From an uncultured Eubacteriales bacterium (GTDB lineage Bacteria > Bacillota > Clostridia > Lachnospirales > CAMVHY01): DNA of 64,000 nucleotides. The stretch lies in assembly GCA_948543815.1 (NCBI GenBank), contig CAOVHW010000001.1, positions 86,382 to 150,381 on the forward strand, read 5' to 3'. Positions 42,291-51,565 of the stretch are shown piece by piece (within the stretch, counting starts at the first letter, position 1; the number at the start of each line of letters is the position of its first letter). The translations under genes were made by a program, and so were the position numbers. The notes under the pieces are model-generated. The model saw only the letters and a list, made by a program, of their open reading frames with translations. It ran no database searches and was not told the DNA's origin.

Positions 42291-43625
42291 TTAAAAAAAA
42301 TTATTTTTTTCAGCAGATTTAATAACCAAAGCACATTCCAATCTTTTCTTTTGTAACTTACAAGCATAATCATAAGGTTCAAAAATGTTTTTATTGAAGT
42401 TGAAAGCGTTGGCAGAACAACCACCACTGCAAAAAAATTTTGCCCAACAAGAATTGCATTTAGTTTTGCTGTAAACATTACAACTGTTGAAATCGTTTTT
42501 TATTTGTTGCTTAAGTTCGTCGTCAGCAACGTTTCCCATTTTAAAATTTTTAATACCAACAAATTGATGGCAAGGATACAAATCACCATTGGGAGCAACG
42601 GCTAAATATTCAGTTGCCGCGCCGCAACCGACAACTCTTTTTGCAAAACATGAACCATTATCCAAATCGAGCATGAAATGAAAAAAATTAAAATTTCTTT
42701 TACCGTCAAGCATAATTTTTGTCAAACGATCATATTGCTCAAAGATTATTGGCAAATCATTTTCTTGAAGTGCATAATTTTCTGATGGCGCAGCAACAAC
42801 TGGCTCAACAGAAATTTGATTAAATCCTAAATCATTCAGATGCAAAATATCTTCGACAAAATCTAAATTATAATGTGTAAAAGTTCCACGAACATAATAA
42901 TTTTTGTCACCGCGCAGCTTTGCAAATTTTTGGAACTTGGGAATTATGCAGTCATAACTGCTGGAGCTATCAGGTTTTTGACGCATATTATCATTGACAG
43001 ATTTTCGTCCATCTATGCTCAAAACAACGTTGTACATATTTTCGTTGAGATAATCAATTTTTTCGTCGTCGAGCAAAATTCCGTTCGTAGTCATTGTAAA
43101 TCTAAAGTTTTTGTCATAAATTTTTTCTTGTGAGCGCGCATAGTCAACAATTTTTTTTACAACGTCAAAATTTAGTAATGGCTCACCGCCAAAAAAATCT
43201 ATTTCCAAATTTTTACGATTGCCGGAATTTTTTATAAGGAAATCAATTGCGTGTTTGCCGACGTCAAAACTCATTAACGAATTTTCACCGTGATAGCTTC
43301 CTTCTTGCGCAAAACAATATTTACATTTCAAATTACACGCATGCGCGACATGAAGGCAGATAGCTTTTATAACAGGTTTATAATTTTTTAAATCAGGCGG
43401 CGTAAAATCTTCGGTAAATAGCAAACCATTTTTCTGAAGTTCTTTTATTTCATTGATACCTTCTTGAATTTCTGATTGCGGAAAAGTTTTTAGGTTTTCA
43501 AAAATTTTTTGTTCATCAGGCCAAAAATTTAAAATTTTATATGTAAGCTCATCAAAAATGTGAACAGCGCCACTGTTCACATCCAATACGATATTAAACC
43601 CATTTGATTGAAATTTATGTATCAT
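42291..43625 (-). CDS. scfB: Radical SAM/SPASM SCIFF peptide maturase
   Basis: 444 residues from ATG 43625, two bases after the stop of the SCIFF peptide gene. An N-terminal RiPP-recognition-like region (~1-85) is followed by the radical-SAM triad C-N-L-K-C-K-Y-C, G-G-E-P-L-L-N and T-T-N-G. The C-terminal SPASM region carries the auxiliary-cluster cysteines (C-H-Q-F, C-N-V, C-N-S-C-W-A-K-F-F-C-S-G-G-C). This family forms thioether bonds from Cys to neighbouring residues in the SCIFF precursor. It is identified from both the enzyme and the adjacent six-Cys peptide. Confidence 0.93.
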   Translation of the reverse strand: MIHKFQSNGFNIVLDVNSGAVHIFDELTYKILNFWPDEQKIFENLKTFPQSEIQEGINEIKELQKNGLLFTEDFTPPDLKNYKPVIKAICLHVAHACNLKCKYCFAQEGSYHGENSLMSFDVGKHAIDFLIKNSGNRKNLEIDFFGGEPLLNFDVVKKIVDYARSQEKIYDKNFRFTMTTNGILLDDEKIDYLNENMYNVVLSIDGRKSVNDNMRQKPDSSSSYDCIIPKFQKFAKLRGDKNYYVRGTFTHYNLDFVEDILHLNDLGFNQISVEPVVAAPSENYALQENDLPIIFEQYDRLTKIMLDGKRNFNFFHFMLDLDNGSCFAKRVVGCGAATEYLAVAPNGDLYPCHQFVGIKNFKMGNVADDELKQQIKNDFNSCNVYSKTKCNSCWAKFFCSGGCSANAFNFNKNIFEPYDYACKLQKKRLECALVIKSAEKNNFF

Positions 43626-43627
43626 TT

Positions 43628-43780
43628 TTACACTTCTTTTTGTTTTTTTTCGCAAGATTGATTAGCAACGGTACAAGAAGTTTTGCAGGCGGATTGACAC
43701 GAAGTTTGACACTCACCGCATCGGTTGTTTAATTTAGTATTTTGAAATTTATTTTTGCTGATAGTTATGATATGTTTCAC
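43628..43780 (-). CDS. scfA: SCIFF (six cysteines in forty-five) RiPP precursor
   Basis: A 50-residue peptide from GTG 43780, with GAGGTGA five bases upstream. The leader M-K-H-I-I-T-I-S-K-N precedes a core with exactly six cysteines (residues 21, 24, 28, 32, 36 and 43: C-x2-C-x3-C-x3-C-x3-C-x6-C) and a Lys-rich end. This spacing is the SCIFF pattern. SCIFF peptides are widespread in Clostridia, and the role of the mature product is unknown. It sits immediately before its maturase scfB. A promoter with an extended -10 lies at 43807-43835. Confidence 0.92.
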   Translation of the reverse strand: MKHIITISKNKFQNTKLNNRCGECQTSCQSACKTSCTVANQSCEKKQKEV

Positions 43781-43806
43781 AGAAATCACCTCGAAAATTT
43801 TTCATT

Positions 43807-43835
43807 ATTATATCACAAAAATTTTGTCGATACAA
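43807..43835 (-). promoter_or_regulatory. Promoter of scfA-scfB
   Basis: Minus strand TTGTAT, 17 bp, TATAAT with an extended -10 (TGA before TATAAT), ~27 bp before the scfA GTG. Confidence 0.7.
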
Positions 43836-43837
43836 AA

Positions 43838-44746
43838 TTATGATAGTGAAATATTTTGTGATTGTTTGGAAAGTTTTGGCGACGTTTGTTTAACTTTTTT
43901 TTTGCACATGAGTAAACTATCTTTTTCCATGATAGTTGAATTTCGTTCACATTCATTATATTTTTCCATCAATTGTTTCTGACATTTCGAGACTTGTATA
44001 AAATTTTTTATACAAAAAAATCCGATGAGTATTCCAGCAATTGTTAGACACGTGCCAACTACGCAAGAAACTATTAAACTATATGCGGAACCAATCACAA
44101 AATTTATTAATGTGGCAACCGGCGGACAAAAAATATACAGAGTAATGAGAGCGATTCCAATTAATCCGATAAAAATTCCAGCTAATAGGCCGAGAAGTAA
44201 GAGAGTCTTTTTTTTTGAATATTGTTTTGTAGCTTTATGGAATCGTGACGTATTTTTTGATACACGATGCCAAGAAACGCTTTGTTCACGAAATTTGTAA
44301 GGTAATCGTAGCCAATTTTCGGCCGTTTTTTCATTTTTATTGAGATTTTCGAACGCAAAAGCCTGATCTTTTTCAGGAAGTTTTGACAAATTTGCGAATG
44401 TACAACTTTTTTCAGGCAAAGCGTTAAAAGCTTTTAATTTTTCTTCGTCATTAAAGTTTTCAAAATTTTGGATGATTTTTTCATCTAGAGCATCAGGATT
44501 ATCTTGTAATTTATCGTAAAAAATATATGGGAAAGCTTCATTTTTATCACATTTTAAATTTTCATAAACTTCTTCAGTTCGTAATTCATCAGGTAGATAT
44601 TTATAAGCGCGTGCTTGTGCATAGCCATCGAGGTATTGAAAATTTGTAAGAGTTTTTTGATGCTGCGGCAAATCGCGAAACAAATCAATTTGTTCTAATG
44701 TCCCAGTAGAATAAATTTTAGTTTTTAAAGAGTTCATTTCGCTCAT
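43838..44746 (-). CDS. Repeat protein with TM hairpin
   Basis: 302 residues, function unknown. The N-terminal ~170 residues are helical with short degenerate units such as L-P-[DE]-x-x-R/Q and E-N-L. Two hydrophobic segments follow (~181-206 and ~212-250), then a 50-residue basic, Ser-rich tail. The start M-S-E recalls the truncated N-termini at 12.7 and 14.6 kb, and the architecture matches the family of TM-hairpin genes. AAAGGTGA precedes ATG 44746 and lies in one arm of an 8-bp inverted repeat (44754-44761/44772-44779). It follows dapB on the same strand. Confidence 0.75.
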   Translation of the reverse strand: MSEMNSLKTKIYSTGTLEQIDLFRDLPQHQKTLTNFQYLDGYAQARAYKYLPDELRTEEVYENLKCDKNEAFPYIFYDKLQDNPDALDEKIIQNFENFNDEEKLKAFNALPEKSCTFANLSKLPEKDQAFAFENLNKNEKTAENWLRLPYKFREQSVSWHRVSKNTSRFHKATKQYSKKKTLLLLGLLAGIFIGLIGIALITLYIFCPPVATLINFVIGSAYSLIVSCVVGTCLTIAGILIGFFCIKNFIQVSKCQKQLMEKYNECERNSTIMEKDSLLMCKKKVKQTSPKLSKQSQNISLS

Positions 44747-44787
44747 ATTATCACCTTTGAGATTTTATGCGCTCAAAGGCAATTTTA

Positions 44788-45516
44788 TTACAGCATATCG
44801 CGCATCGAATATAATTGTGGTGGTTTGTTTAAGATAAATTCGGCGGCTTTTATTGCACCGAATGCGAAAATTTCACGTGATTGCGCACAATGTTTTATTT
44901 CAATTGCTTCATCGATACCAGCAAAAATTATAGAGTGTTCGCCGACAATTGTTCCGCCACGAACGCATGAGATTCCAATTTCATTTTTTTGGCGCAAATT
45001 ATTTCGTTGAAATTTATAATCCAAATTGCCGATAGATTTTTTGATTGTGTTGGCTAATAACAAAGCGGTTCCACTAGGCGCATCAATTTTTTGATTATGA
45101 TGTTTCTCCAGAATTTCGATATCAAAATTCAAATCGAACAAAGTTTTTGAAATTTGTTCCAAAATTAAATTGACAATATTTATTCCGAGCGACATATTTG
45201 CAGACTTAAAAATTGGAATAATTTTTGCAGCGTCGATAATTTTTTTTTCAGTTTCTGCATCAATTCCAGTCGTACAAATAACGGCGGGAATTCTTCTTTT
45301 TACACAGTAATCAATTATTTTAGGGACAGCTGACGCAGTTGAAAAATCAATCAAAACGTCAGCATCTCCTGAAAAATTATTGATGTCATCAAAAATTGGG
45401 AAAGAATCTTTGGTATTGCGAGTAGAAATTCCACAAACAACTTCATGATTTTGCATGGAAAGTTTGGCCAAAATTTGTCCCATTTTTCCTTCGCAGCCAT
45501 TTATGATGATTTTCAT
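44788..45516 (-). CDS. dapB: 4-hydroxy-tetrahydrodipicolinate reductase
   Basis: 242 residues. The Rossmann start reads I-N-G-C-E-G-K-M-G-Q. D-F-S-T-A is in the NAD(P)-binding part. The catalytic E-x-H-H-x-x-K-x-D-A-P-S-G-T-A signature is present. It makes tetrahydrodipicolinate for lysine and meso-diaminopimelate; dipicolinate for spores branches off just before it. It overlaps tadA by 4 bp. No other dap gene is in the window. Confidence 0.95.
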   Translation of the reverse strand: MKIIINGCEGKMGQILAKLSMQNHEVVCGISTRNTKDSFPIFDDINNFSGDADVLIDFSTASAVPKIIDYCVKRRIPAVICTTGIDAETEKKIIDAAKIIPIFKSANMSLGINIVNLILEQISKTLFDLNFDIEILEKHHNQKIDAPSGTALLLANTIKKSIGNLDYKFQRNNLRQKNEIGISCVRGGTIVGEHSIIFAGIDEAIEIKHCAQSREIFAFGAIKAAEFILNKPPQLYSMRDML

Positions 45517-45968
45517 TTGTAAAACTCCTTTTGTCTGAGATTTTTAAAAAATTTGCTCATAATTTCTTGGCACTCATCTTCTAATAATCCAGAGATAATT
45601 TGGACTTGATGGTTAAAATTTTTTTCATCTAAGATATTTAACACGGAGCCGGCGCAACCGGCTTTTTTATTTTTACAGCCAAAAATAATTTTAGGGATAC
45701 GGGCTTGTAAGATTGCGCCGGCACACATTGCGCAAGGTTCGACGGTAACGTATAGGATACAATTTTCGAGACGCCAGCTATTTAATTTTGAGCAAGCTTC
45801 ATTTATAGCGATAATTTCGGCGTGAAAAAGGACGTTATTTTTACAATTACGTTGATTAAAAGCTTCAGCGATGATTTTATTTTCACAGACGATTACGCAG
45901 CCGACAGGGATTTCATTAAGTTCAAAAGCTTTTTGTGCATTTTGTAAAGCTTGTCGCATATAAATCAT
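45513..45968 (-). CDS. tadA: tRNA-specific adenosine deaminase
   Basis: 151 residues from ATG 45968 (GGTGA upstream). Zinc and catalytic motifs are H-A-E-I-I-A and P-C-A-M-C-A-G-A. It converts A34 to inosine in tRNA-Arg(ACG). The C-terminus E-C-Q-E-I-M-S-K-F-F is the usual end of TadA. It is translationally coupled to dapB. Confidence 0.92.
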   Translation of the reverse strand: MIYMRQALQNAQKAFELNEIPVGCVIVCENKIIAEAFNQRNCKNNVLFHAEIIAINEACSKLNSWRLENCILYVTVEPCAMCAGAILQARIPKIIFGCKNKKAGCAGSVLNILDEKNFNHQVQIISGLLEDECQEIMSKFFKNLRQKEFYK

Positions 45969-46019
45969 AATTTTCACCAATGAATATTTTAAACGAATTA
46001 TATCATAGTTGATGGGTAT

Positions 46020-46046
46020 AAAAAAATCTGCCGAAGCAGACTTTTT
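46020..46046 (-). terminator. Terminator of ftsK
   Basis: Minus strand AGTCTGC-TTCG-GCAGATT with a stable UUCG tetraloop and a T run. Confidence 0.85.
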
Positions 46047-46062
46047 AGTTCAAAAAAAATTT

Positions 46063-48201
46063 TTACGCGTTAAGTTTATTTTCCTTACGACTTTGCCATT
46101 CAAATTTACTCATTAAAATTTGGCGTGGACGACTTCCATCTTCAGGGCCAATAATTCCACGATTCTCTAACTCTTCCATAATTCGTGCGGCACGATTATA
46201 ACCGATACGGAATTGTCGCTGAAGCATTGATGTCGACGCTTTGCCTTTCTTCATTATCAAATCGATTGACGCTTCAAAAAATTCGTCCGTACTTTCATCT
46301 TCATCAATAAATTTCGTAGTACATGTAATTTCTTCAACCATTGTTGGGTCAACATTGTCAACTTTATTTTTCTTGACAAACGCCACAATATTTTCGACTT
46401 CTTTATCAGAAATAAATGCGCCCTGAATTCGTTGAGGTTTGTTGCTGCCAATTGGATGAAACAACATGTCGCCTTTACCTAACAATTTTTCTGCGCCACT
46501 CACGTCTAAAATTGTGCGCGAATCCGTACCGGAAGTTACGGAAAATGCTAATCGTGATGGAATATTTGCTTTAATCAAACCTGTAATTACGTCGACGGAT
46601 GGACGCTGAGTTGCAATGATTAAATGTAAACCAGCAGCACGTGCCATTTGCGCTAATCGACATATAGCGGCTTCAACTTCTTTTGACGCAACCATCATTA
46701 AATCTGCCAACTCATCGATAATAATTACAATTTGCGGCAATAAATCTTCATCATTTTTGAGCGCGTTATAGCCTTTCATATCGCGCACATTGTTTTCTGC
46801 AAAAAGATTATAGCGCCGTGTCATTTCTTTTACAGCCCAATTTAATGCGCTGGCAGCTTTTTGTGGGTCAGTTACGACAGGAATAAGTAAATGTGGGATG
46901 CCATTATAAATTCCGAGCTCAACAACTTTTGGGTCAATCATTAAAAGTTTTACGTCTTCAGGTTTTGATTTGTAAAGCAAACTTATAATAAGTGTGTTGA
47001 TGCAAACACTTTTGCCGGAACCAGTCGACCCCGCTATCAAAAGATGTGGCATTTTTGAAATATCAGAAACAACGGTTTTGCCTGCAATATCTTTGCCGAT
47101 ACCAAATGCTAATTTTGATGGAAACTGTGAAAATTTTTTGTCTTCAATTATTTCGCGTAAAAATACAATATCAGTTGATTCGTTTGGGACTTCGAGGCCA
47201 ACGACAGATTTTCCCGGAACGGGCGCTTCGATTCTAATTCCAGTAGCTGCGAGGCTCAAAGCTAAATCGTCGGCAAGACTTGAAATTTTACTAACTTTCA
47301 CGCCGTCACCGGGTTTTAATTCATATCTTGTAACGGTTGGGCCTTGACTGACGTCGACGATTTCAGCTTCAACGCCAAAACTTTTTAAAGTTGCTTCAAG
47401 TTTTTCAGACGTTTTTGCTAATTCTGTTTTAGAAACTTGATTTGTATTGGAATTTTTTTTATTTAAGAGTTGAATTGGCGGGAATTGATATTTATTAAAG
47501 TCCAAAGTTTCTTCATTAATTTTTTTTTCATCAGAAATTTTTTCAGAAGAATTTTTTCCATCGCGATTTTTTTCATCAATTTGCTTATCATTTTTTTCGA
47601 TTGCAAATAGTTTTGGCTTTTTAGATTTTTTTTCATGAAAATTTTTATTATTTTTTTTGCGCTCACTAATTTTTTTATTACAAACAAATTTGAAAAATGA
47701 TTTATTTGTGAGCAATATAAGTGAAATTAATGTCAATGATGTTAAGCAAATATATGTGCCGATGTAATTTAAAATACCGATTAAGAAATTTCCAATTATT
47801 GCGCCCAAAAGTCCACCATTATCTATTTTTCCATTGACATAAAAATATGTAACGTAGCCGAAAAAATTTAGATGCTCAATATTATCCGGTAAATTTTGAA
47901 TATGTGCAAAAATTATTATGCACAATAATAATATCAATGACCCGATAATTTTACGTGGCGAAACTTCTTTCTCTTCTGCAAATAAAAAATAAATCCCAAA
48001 TGCAAAAATAATAATCGGGCAAATATATGCTCCGATTCCTAATAATCCTAGTAAAATATTCTTGATTATATTACCTAAAAATCCTCCGCTCGAAAATAAA
48101 CTATACGTTATAAAAAAACTTACCGCGATAAAAATTATACTCATTATCTCTAATAAAATATCAGTATCGTCAATTTTTGTTGAAACTTTTTTTTGTGCCA
48201 T
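46063..48201 (-). CDS. ftsK: DNA translocase FtsK/SpoIIIE
   Basis: 712 residues from ATG 48201 with AAAGGTGAAG upstream. Four to five N-terminal membrane helices (~20-170) precede a Lys/Glu-rich linker. The ATPase motor shows Walker A G-S-T-G-S-G-K-S-V near residue 393 and I-I-D-E-L-A-D-L-M (Walker B). A C-terminal gamma winged helix carries R-x-[FY]-x-I-G-Y-N-R-A-A-R. It pumps DNA through closing septa; in sporulating Firmicutes SpoIIIE moves the chromosome into the forespore. The linker is short, as in SpoIIIE. Confidence 0.95.
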   Translation of the reverse strand: MAQKKVSTKIDDTDILLEIMSIIFIAVSFFITYSLFSSGGFLGNIIKNILLGLLGIGAYICPIIIFAFGIYFLFAEEKEVSPRKIIGSLILLLCIIIFAHIQNLPDNIEHLNFFGYVTYFYVNGKIDNGGLLGAIIGNFLIGILNYIGTYICLTSLTLISLILLTNKSFFKFVCNKKISERKKNNKNFHEKKSKKPKLFAIEKNDKQIDEKNRDGKNSSEKISDEKKINEETLDFNKYQFPPIQLLNKKNSNTNQVSKTELAKTSEKLEATLKSFGVEAEIVDVSQGPTVTRYELKPGDGVKVSKISSLADDLALSLAATGIRIEAPVPGKSVVGLEVPNESTDIVFLREIIEDKKFSQFPSKLAFGIGKDIAGKTVVSDISKMPHLLIAGSTGSGKSVCINTLIISLLYKSKPEDVKLLMIDPKVVELGIYNGIPHLLIPVVTDPQKAASALNWAVKEMTRRYNLFAENNVRDMKGYNALKNDEDLLPQIVIIIDELADLMMVASKEVEAAICRLAQMARAAGLHLIIATQRPSVDVITGLIKANIPSRLAFSVTSGTDSRTILDVSGAEKLLGKGDMLFHPIGSNKPQRIQGAFISDKEVENIVAFVKKNKVDNVDPTMVEEITCTTKFIDEDESTDEFFEASIDLIMKKGKASTSMLQRQFRIGYNRAARIMEELENRGIIGPEDGSRPRQILMSKFEWQSRKENKLNA

Positions 48202-48213
48202 CTGCTTCACCTT

Positions 48214-49383
48214 TTAGTTATACCCATTCTCAAAATTTATGATACAAATTATTTTGTCATTATAACTTTGTAAAACTTTCTCTAAATCCATTTTTAAATC
48301 TTCCATTTGTACTTTCGTATATCCAAATGGTACGACTAAATCAAATATGAAATTTATATAGCTCCTACCGTCAACTAATCGAAAATCATGTGCGTCAAGT
48401 TCATTACTTTTACTCGCTAGATAATTTTTAACAATGGAAGAAAATTTTTGTATACGTGGGTCATTTATCTCAATTGGGTCAGTATGTATCACAAGTTCGA
48501 TATTAAGATTATGACTTAATTCTTTCTCAGCGCGCTCAATTATATCATGGCTCGCACTTAATTTCATATCACTAGCAACTTCTGCATGAATTGACGCCAT
48601 AATTTTATTTGGTCCGTAATTATGAACAATTAAATCGTGGACGCCAAGTATCCCATCATAATTCTTTAATGATTTTTTTATCTCACTTATTAAATTTTTA
48701 TCAATAGGTTCACCTAAAAGTGATGAGATAGTTCCACGAAAAATTGTAAATCCGGAGTAAAAAAATAATACCGAAACAAAAATCCCGACATAGCCGTCAA
48801 TAATTATATTTGTAAATTTACTACAAAGTAAAGAAAAAATCGTAGTACAAGTAATAATGACATCATTACGGCAATCAATTGATGCCGCAATTAATGTCTT
48901 TGATGAAATTGCATTACCTAATTTCTTATTAAAAATACTTAGCCAAAATTTTAGTAGCGCACTAAAAATTAAACTTATTAGTGAAATCATATTTAAATTT
49001 AATTTATGCGGATAAAAAATATCATGTAGTGATTCCTTAAAAAATGTGTAGCCCAGATACATAATTATTATCGAAATAATTAACGTTGTTAAATATTCTG
49101 TTCGCCCGTATCCAAATGGATGTTTCTTATCTGCCGGTTGATTCGCTATCTTAAATCCAAGTAAAACTATTATTGATGAACTTACATCTGATAAATTATT
49201 AAATGAATCAGTAATGACTGAGATACTTGCAGTAGTATGGCCGATAAAAAATTTTACGGCAAATAAAATAATATTACATATAATCCCAATGATAGATGAT
49301 AAAGAAGCATATGAATTTCGTACTACCGCACTTTTTTTATTATTATAGTCAGGAATAAATTTATGGATTAAAAATTTTGTCAT
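48214..49383 (-). CDS. Cation diffusion facilitator (CDF) transporter
   Basis: 389 residues, starting at ATG 49383 with GGAG nine bases upstream. About six membrane helices contain the metal-binding D-S-F-N-N-L-S-D of helix 2 and D-x-R-N-D of helix 5. K-H-P-F-G-Y-G-R-x-E-Y follows helix 2. The C-terminal cytoplasmic domain has H-D-L-[IV]-V-H-N-Y-G-P and extends longer than in minimal CDFs. It exports divalent metals such as Zn, Mn or Fe; specificity is undecided. It lies 12 bp upstream of ftsK. Confidence 0.9.
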   Translation of the reverse strand: MTKFLIHKFIPDYNNKKSAVVRNSYASLSSIIGIICNIILFAVKFFIGHTTASISVITDSFNNLSDVSSSIIVLLGFKIANQPADKKHPFGYGRTEYLTTLIISIIIMYLGYTFFKESLHDIFYPHKLNLNMISLISLIFSALLKFWLSIFNKKLGNAISSKTLIAASIDCRNDVIITCTTIFSLLCSKFTNIIIDGYVGIFVSVLFFYSGFTIFRGTISSLLGEPIDKNLISEIKKSLKNYDGILGVHDLIVHNYGPNKIMASIHAEVASDMKLSASHDIIERAEKELSHNLNIELVIHTDPIEINDPRIQKFSSIVKNYLASKSNELDAHDFRLVDGRSYINFIFDLVVPFGYTKVQMEDLKMDLEKVLQSYNDKIICIINFENGYN

Positions 49384-49474
49384 AATCTTACTCTCCATAG
49401 TATTAAATTATTTATCAACAAAATTAATTTACTTGCATATGAATAATAAATAAAAAGAATGGAGGCAAAAAAAT

Positions 49475-49951
49475 ATGTACCCATATAATTTAGAACAAAT
49501 AAAAATAATGTCGGAAGAAGATTCTCAAAAAAATAAAATTACTGAAATGTTAATACTAGCACTTGAAGATGAACTAAAGGATAAAGATTATTATATGCAA
49601 ATGATGGAGCAAGTTAATGATAAAGAAGTAAAAGAGATATTAAGACAAATGAGTTTAGATGAGCAGAAGCATTATAAATATTTATCACAGATTTACAAAC
49701 AACTTACGGGGAATGAGCCAGTAGTTCAAGTAGGGAAAGTAGAAATAAGTGGGAATATATTAGAGGAGATAACGAAAGCATTTTTTGGAGAATTAGAAGC
49801 GGTTGAGGTATATAGGCGATTAATGTTTTTATTTTTAAATTTACAGATACGAGATATGATTTATGAGATAATAACGGATGAGCAAGCGCATGCAGCAAAA
49901 TTAAATTATTTATATACGAAATATAATGCAAAAAAAGAAACTGAAGAATAG
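49475..49951 (+). CDS. Ferritin-like / rubrerythrin-type protein
   Basis: 158 residues forming four predicted helices, with iron-ligand-like motifs E-D-E-L-K-D-K-D-Y-Y, D-E-Q-K-H-Y (E-x-x-H), E-L-E-A-V-E-V-Y and D-E-Q-A-H-A-A-K. The rubredoxin domain of classical rubrerythrin is absent. It is probably a di-iron protein in oxidative stress or iron handling. GGAGG precedes the ATG. Confidence 0.85.
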   Translation: MYPYNLEQIKIMSEEDSQKNKITEMLILALEDELKDKDYYMQMMEQVNDKEVKEILRQMSLDEQKHYKYLSQIYKQLTGNEPVVQVGKVEISGNILEEITKAFFGELEAVEVYRRLMFLFLNLQIRDMIYEIITDEQAHAAKLNYLYTKYNAKKETEE

Positions 49952-50075
49952 AATCCTTCAGCAATTATACAAACCGCGCAAAAAAAATTTTTCAAAACAA
50001 TTAGACAAACTTAAGGAATTAGATAAAGAAATAGATGAACTAATGACAAAGATATTTAACAAGAAGAAGAAATAA
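49926..50075 (+). CDS. Possible small Lys-rich coiled-coil ORF
   Basis: A 49-codon frame starting inside the end of the ferritin-like gene (26-bp overlap, different frame). It encodes a very basic N-terminus and then L-D-K-L-K-E-L-D-K-E-I-D-E-L, a plausible short coiled coil. No ribosome site of its own; it would depend on coupling. Low certainty. Confidence 0.3.
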   Translation: MQKKKLKNRILQQLYKPRKKNFSKQLDKLKELDKEIDELMTKIFNKKKK

Positions 50076-51488
50076 TTATTGGAGTAAATTTTGGTATAGG
50101 GCAAGATATTTTTGAGCAGAGCTATCCCATGAGAAATCACTATTCATTGCATTAGAGATAATGTTGTGCCAGATATTTTTATTTTTAAATAAATCTGTTG
50201 CTAATTTTAATGCATTGAATAGTGCATCAGCATTATATTGCTCAAATAGAAATCCATTTGCATTTTCTAAATCAGTTGAGTAATCAATAATTGTATCGAT
50301 AAGTCCACCAGTTTTTCGTGCGACAGGAATTGTTCCATATCTCATTGACATAATTTGTGCGAGCCCACATGGTTCAAATTTTGACGGCATTAAAAAAATA
50401 TCAGCACCTGCATAAATTTTTGCCGCTAGTTCTTCACTAAAAATTATATTTACATGAAGATTTGGGAAATTTTCTTGAGCTTGCGAAAATAAATTTTCAA
50501 TTGAATGCTCACCCGTTCCAACTATTATCAAATGCAAATCTAATGCCAAAATTTTTTCCAATGCTTTATAAATAATATCAAAACCTTTTTGCTCAGCAAA
50601 TCGTGAAACTACACAAACAATTGGTATTTCACTATCAAAAGTGAAATTAAATCTCTCACATAAAGCTTTTTTATTTAAAATTTTTCCAGATAAATCATCT
50701 TTATTGAAATTAAATATTCGCGAATCTGTTTGTGGATCATATTTTTTATAATCTAAACCATTTAAAATTCCAGTGATATTATTTCTTTTGCGTAGTACGC
50801 CATCTAATCCACAACCATATTCTAAAGTTTTAATTTCATTTGCATAAGTTGGACTTACGGTAGTAATTGCATCAGAATATAGAAGGCCGGCCTTCATAAA
50901 ATTTAAACATCCATAGAATTCAAGTTTATCGATTGAGAAATATTCATCATTCAGGAGAATTTGACTTAAAATATTTTTATCGAAGAGACCTTGGTATTGC
51001 AAATTATGTATAGTAAAGACAGCTTTTATATTTTTATAGAAATCATTACGGCAAAAAAATTCTTTGAGGTACAAGCAACTCAATCCGGTTTGCCAATCAT
51101 TAAAATTAATAATATCGGGTTGAAAATTTATTTCCAGTAATAAATTTAGTAGAGCTTTAGAGAAAAATGCGAAGCGTTCAAAATCATCACTATATCCATA
51201 AACTTTATCACGATTAAAATAGTAATCATTTTTTATGAAGTAAACCGGTACGTCAAAATTTATTTTATAAATATCAGCGTATTGGCAGCGCCAATCATTA
51301 AATACGCAAAATTTTGTTACATATTCCAAATTATTTTGGGATATATTTTTATATAGAGGGATAACGACACGCGTATCAGTATTTTTATTTTTTAATTCGA
51401 TAGGTAAAGAGCCAATGACATCAGCTAAGCCGCCAGTTTTTATAAAAGGGACCATTTCAGATGCGGCAAATAATATTTTTTTAATCAT
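50076..51488 (-). CDS. glgA: Glycogen synthase (ADP-glucose type)
   Basis: 470 residues, GT5 family, GT-B fold. The N-terminal K-T-G-G-L-A-D-V binds ADP-glucose, and the C-terminal region has P-S-K-F-E-P-C-G-L-A-Q and K-T-G-G-L-x-D-T. GGAG precedes ATG 51488. The branching enzyme is 10 kb away on the same strand; no glgC, glgD or glgP is in the window. Confidence 0.95.
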   Translation of the reverse strand: MIKKILFAASEMVPFIKTGGLADVIGSLPIELKNKNTDTRVVIPLYKNISQNNLEYVTKFCVFNDWRCQYADIYKINFDVPVYFIKNDYYFNRDKVYGYSDDFERFAFFSKALLNLLLEINFQPDIINFNDWQTGLSCLYLKEFFCRNDFYKNIKAVFTIHNLQYQGLFDKNILSQILLNDEYFSIDKLEFYGCLNFMKAGLLYSDAITTVSPTYANEIKTLEYGCGLDGVLRKRNNITGILNGLDYKKYDPQTDSRIFNFNKDDLSGKILNKKALCERFNFTFDSEIPIVCVVSRFAEQKGFDIIYKALEKILALDLHLIIVGTGEHSIENLFSQAQENFPNLHVNIIFSEELAAKIYAGADIFLMPSKFEPCGLAQIMSMRYGTIPVARKTGGLIDTIIDYSTDLENANGFLFEQYNADALFNALKLATDLFKNKNIWHNIISNAMNSDFSWDSSAQKYLALYQNLLQ

Positions 51489-51565
51489 AAGTAACTCCAT
51501 AAAATTTATTTTGTACTATAATAGCAATCATGCCGAAAAAAATCAAATAGGGGCTGAGAGAAAAA

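Noticed and set aside
46994..47347. 117-codon plus-strand frame inside ftsK
   Set aside because: Shadow of the FtsK motor coding sequence with no ribosome site.
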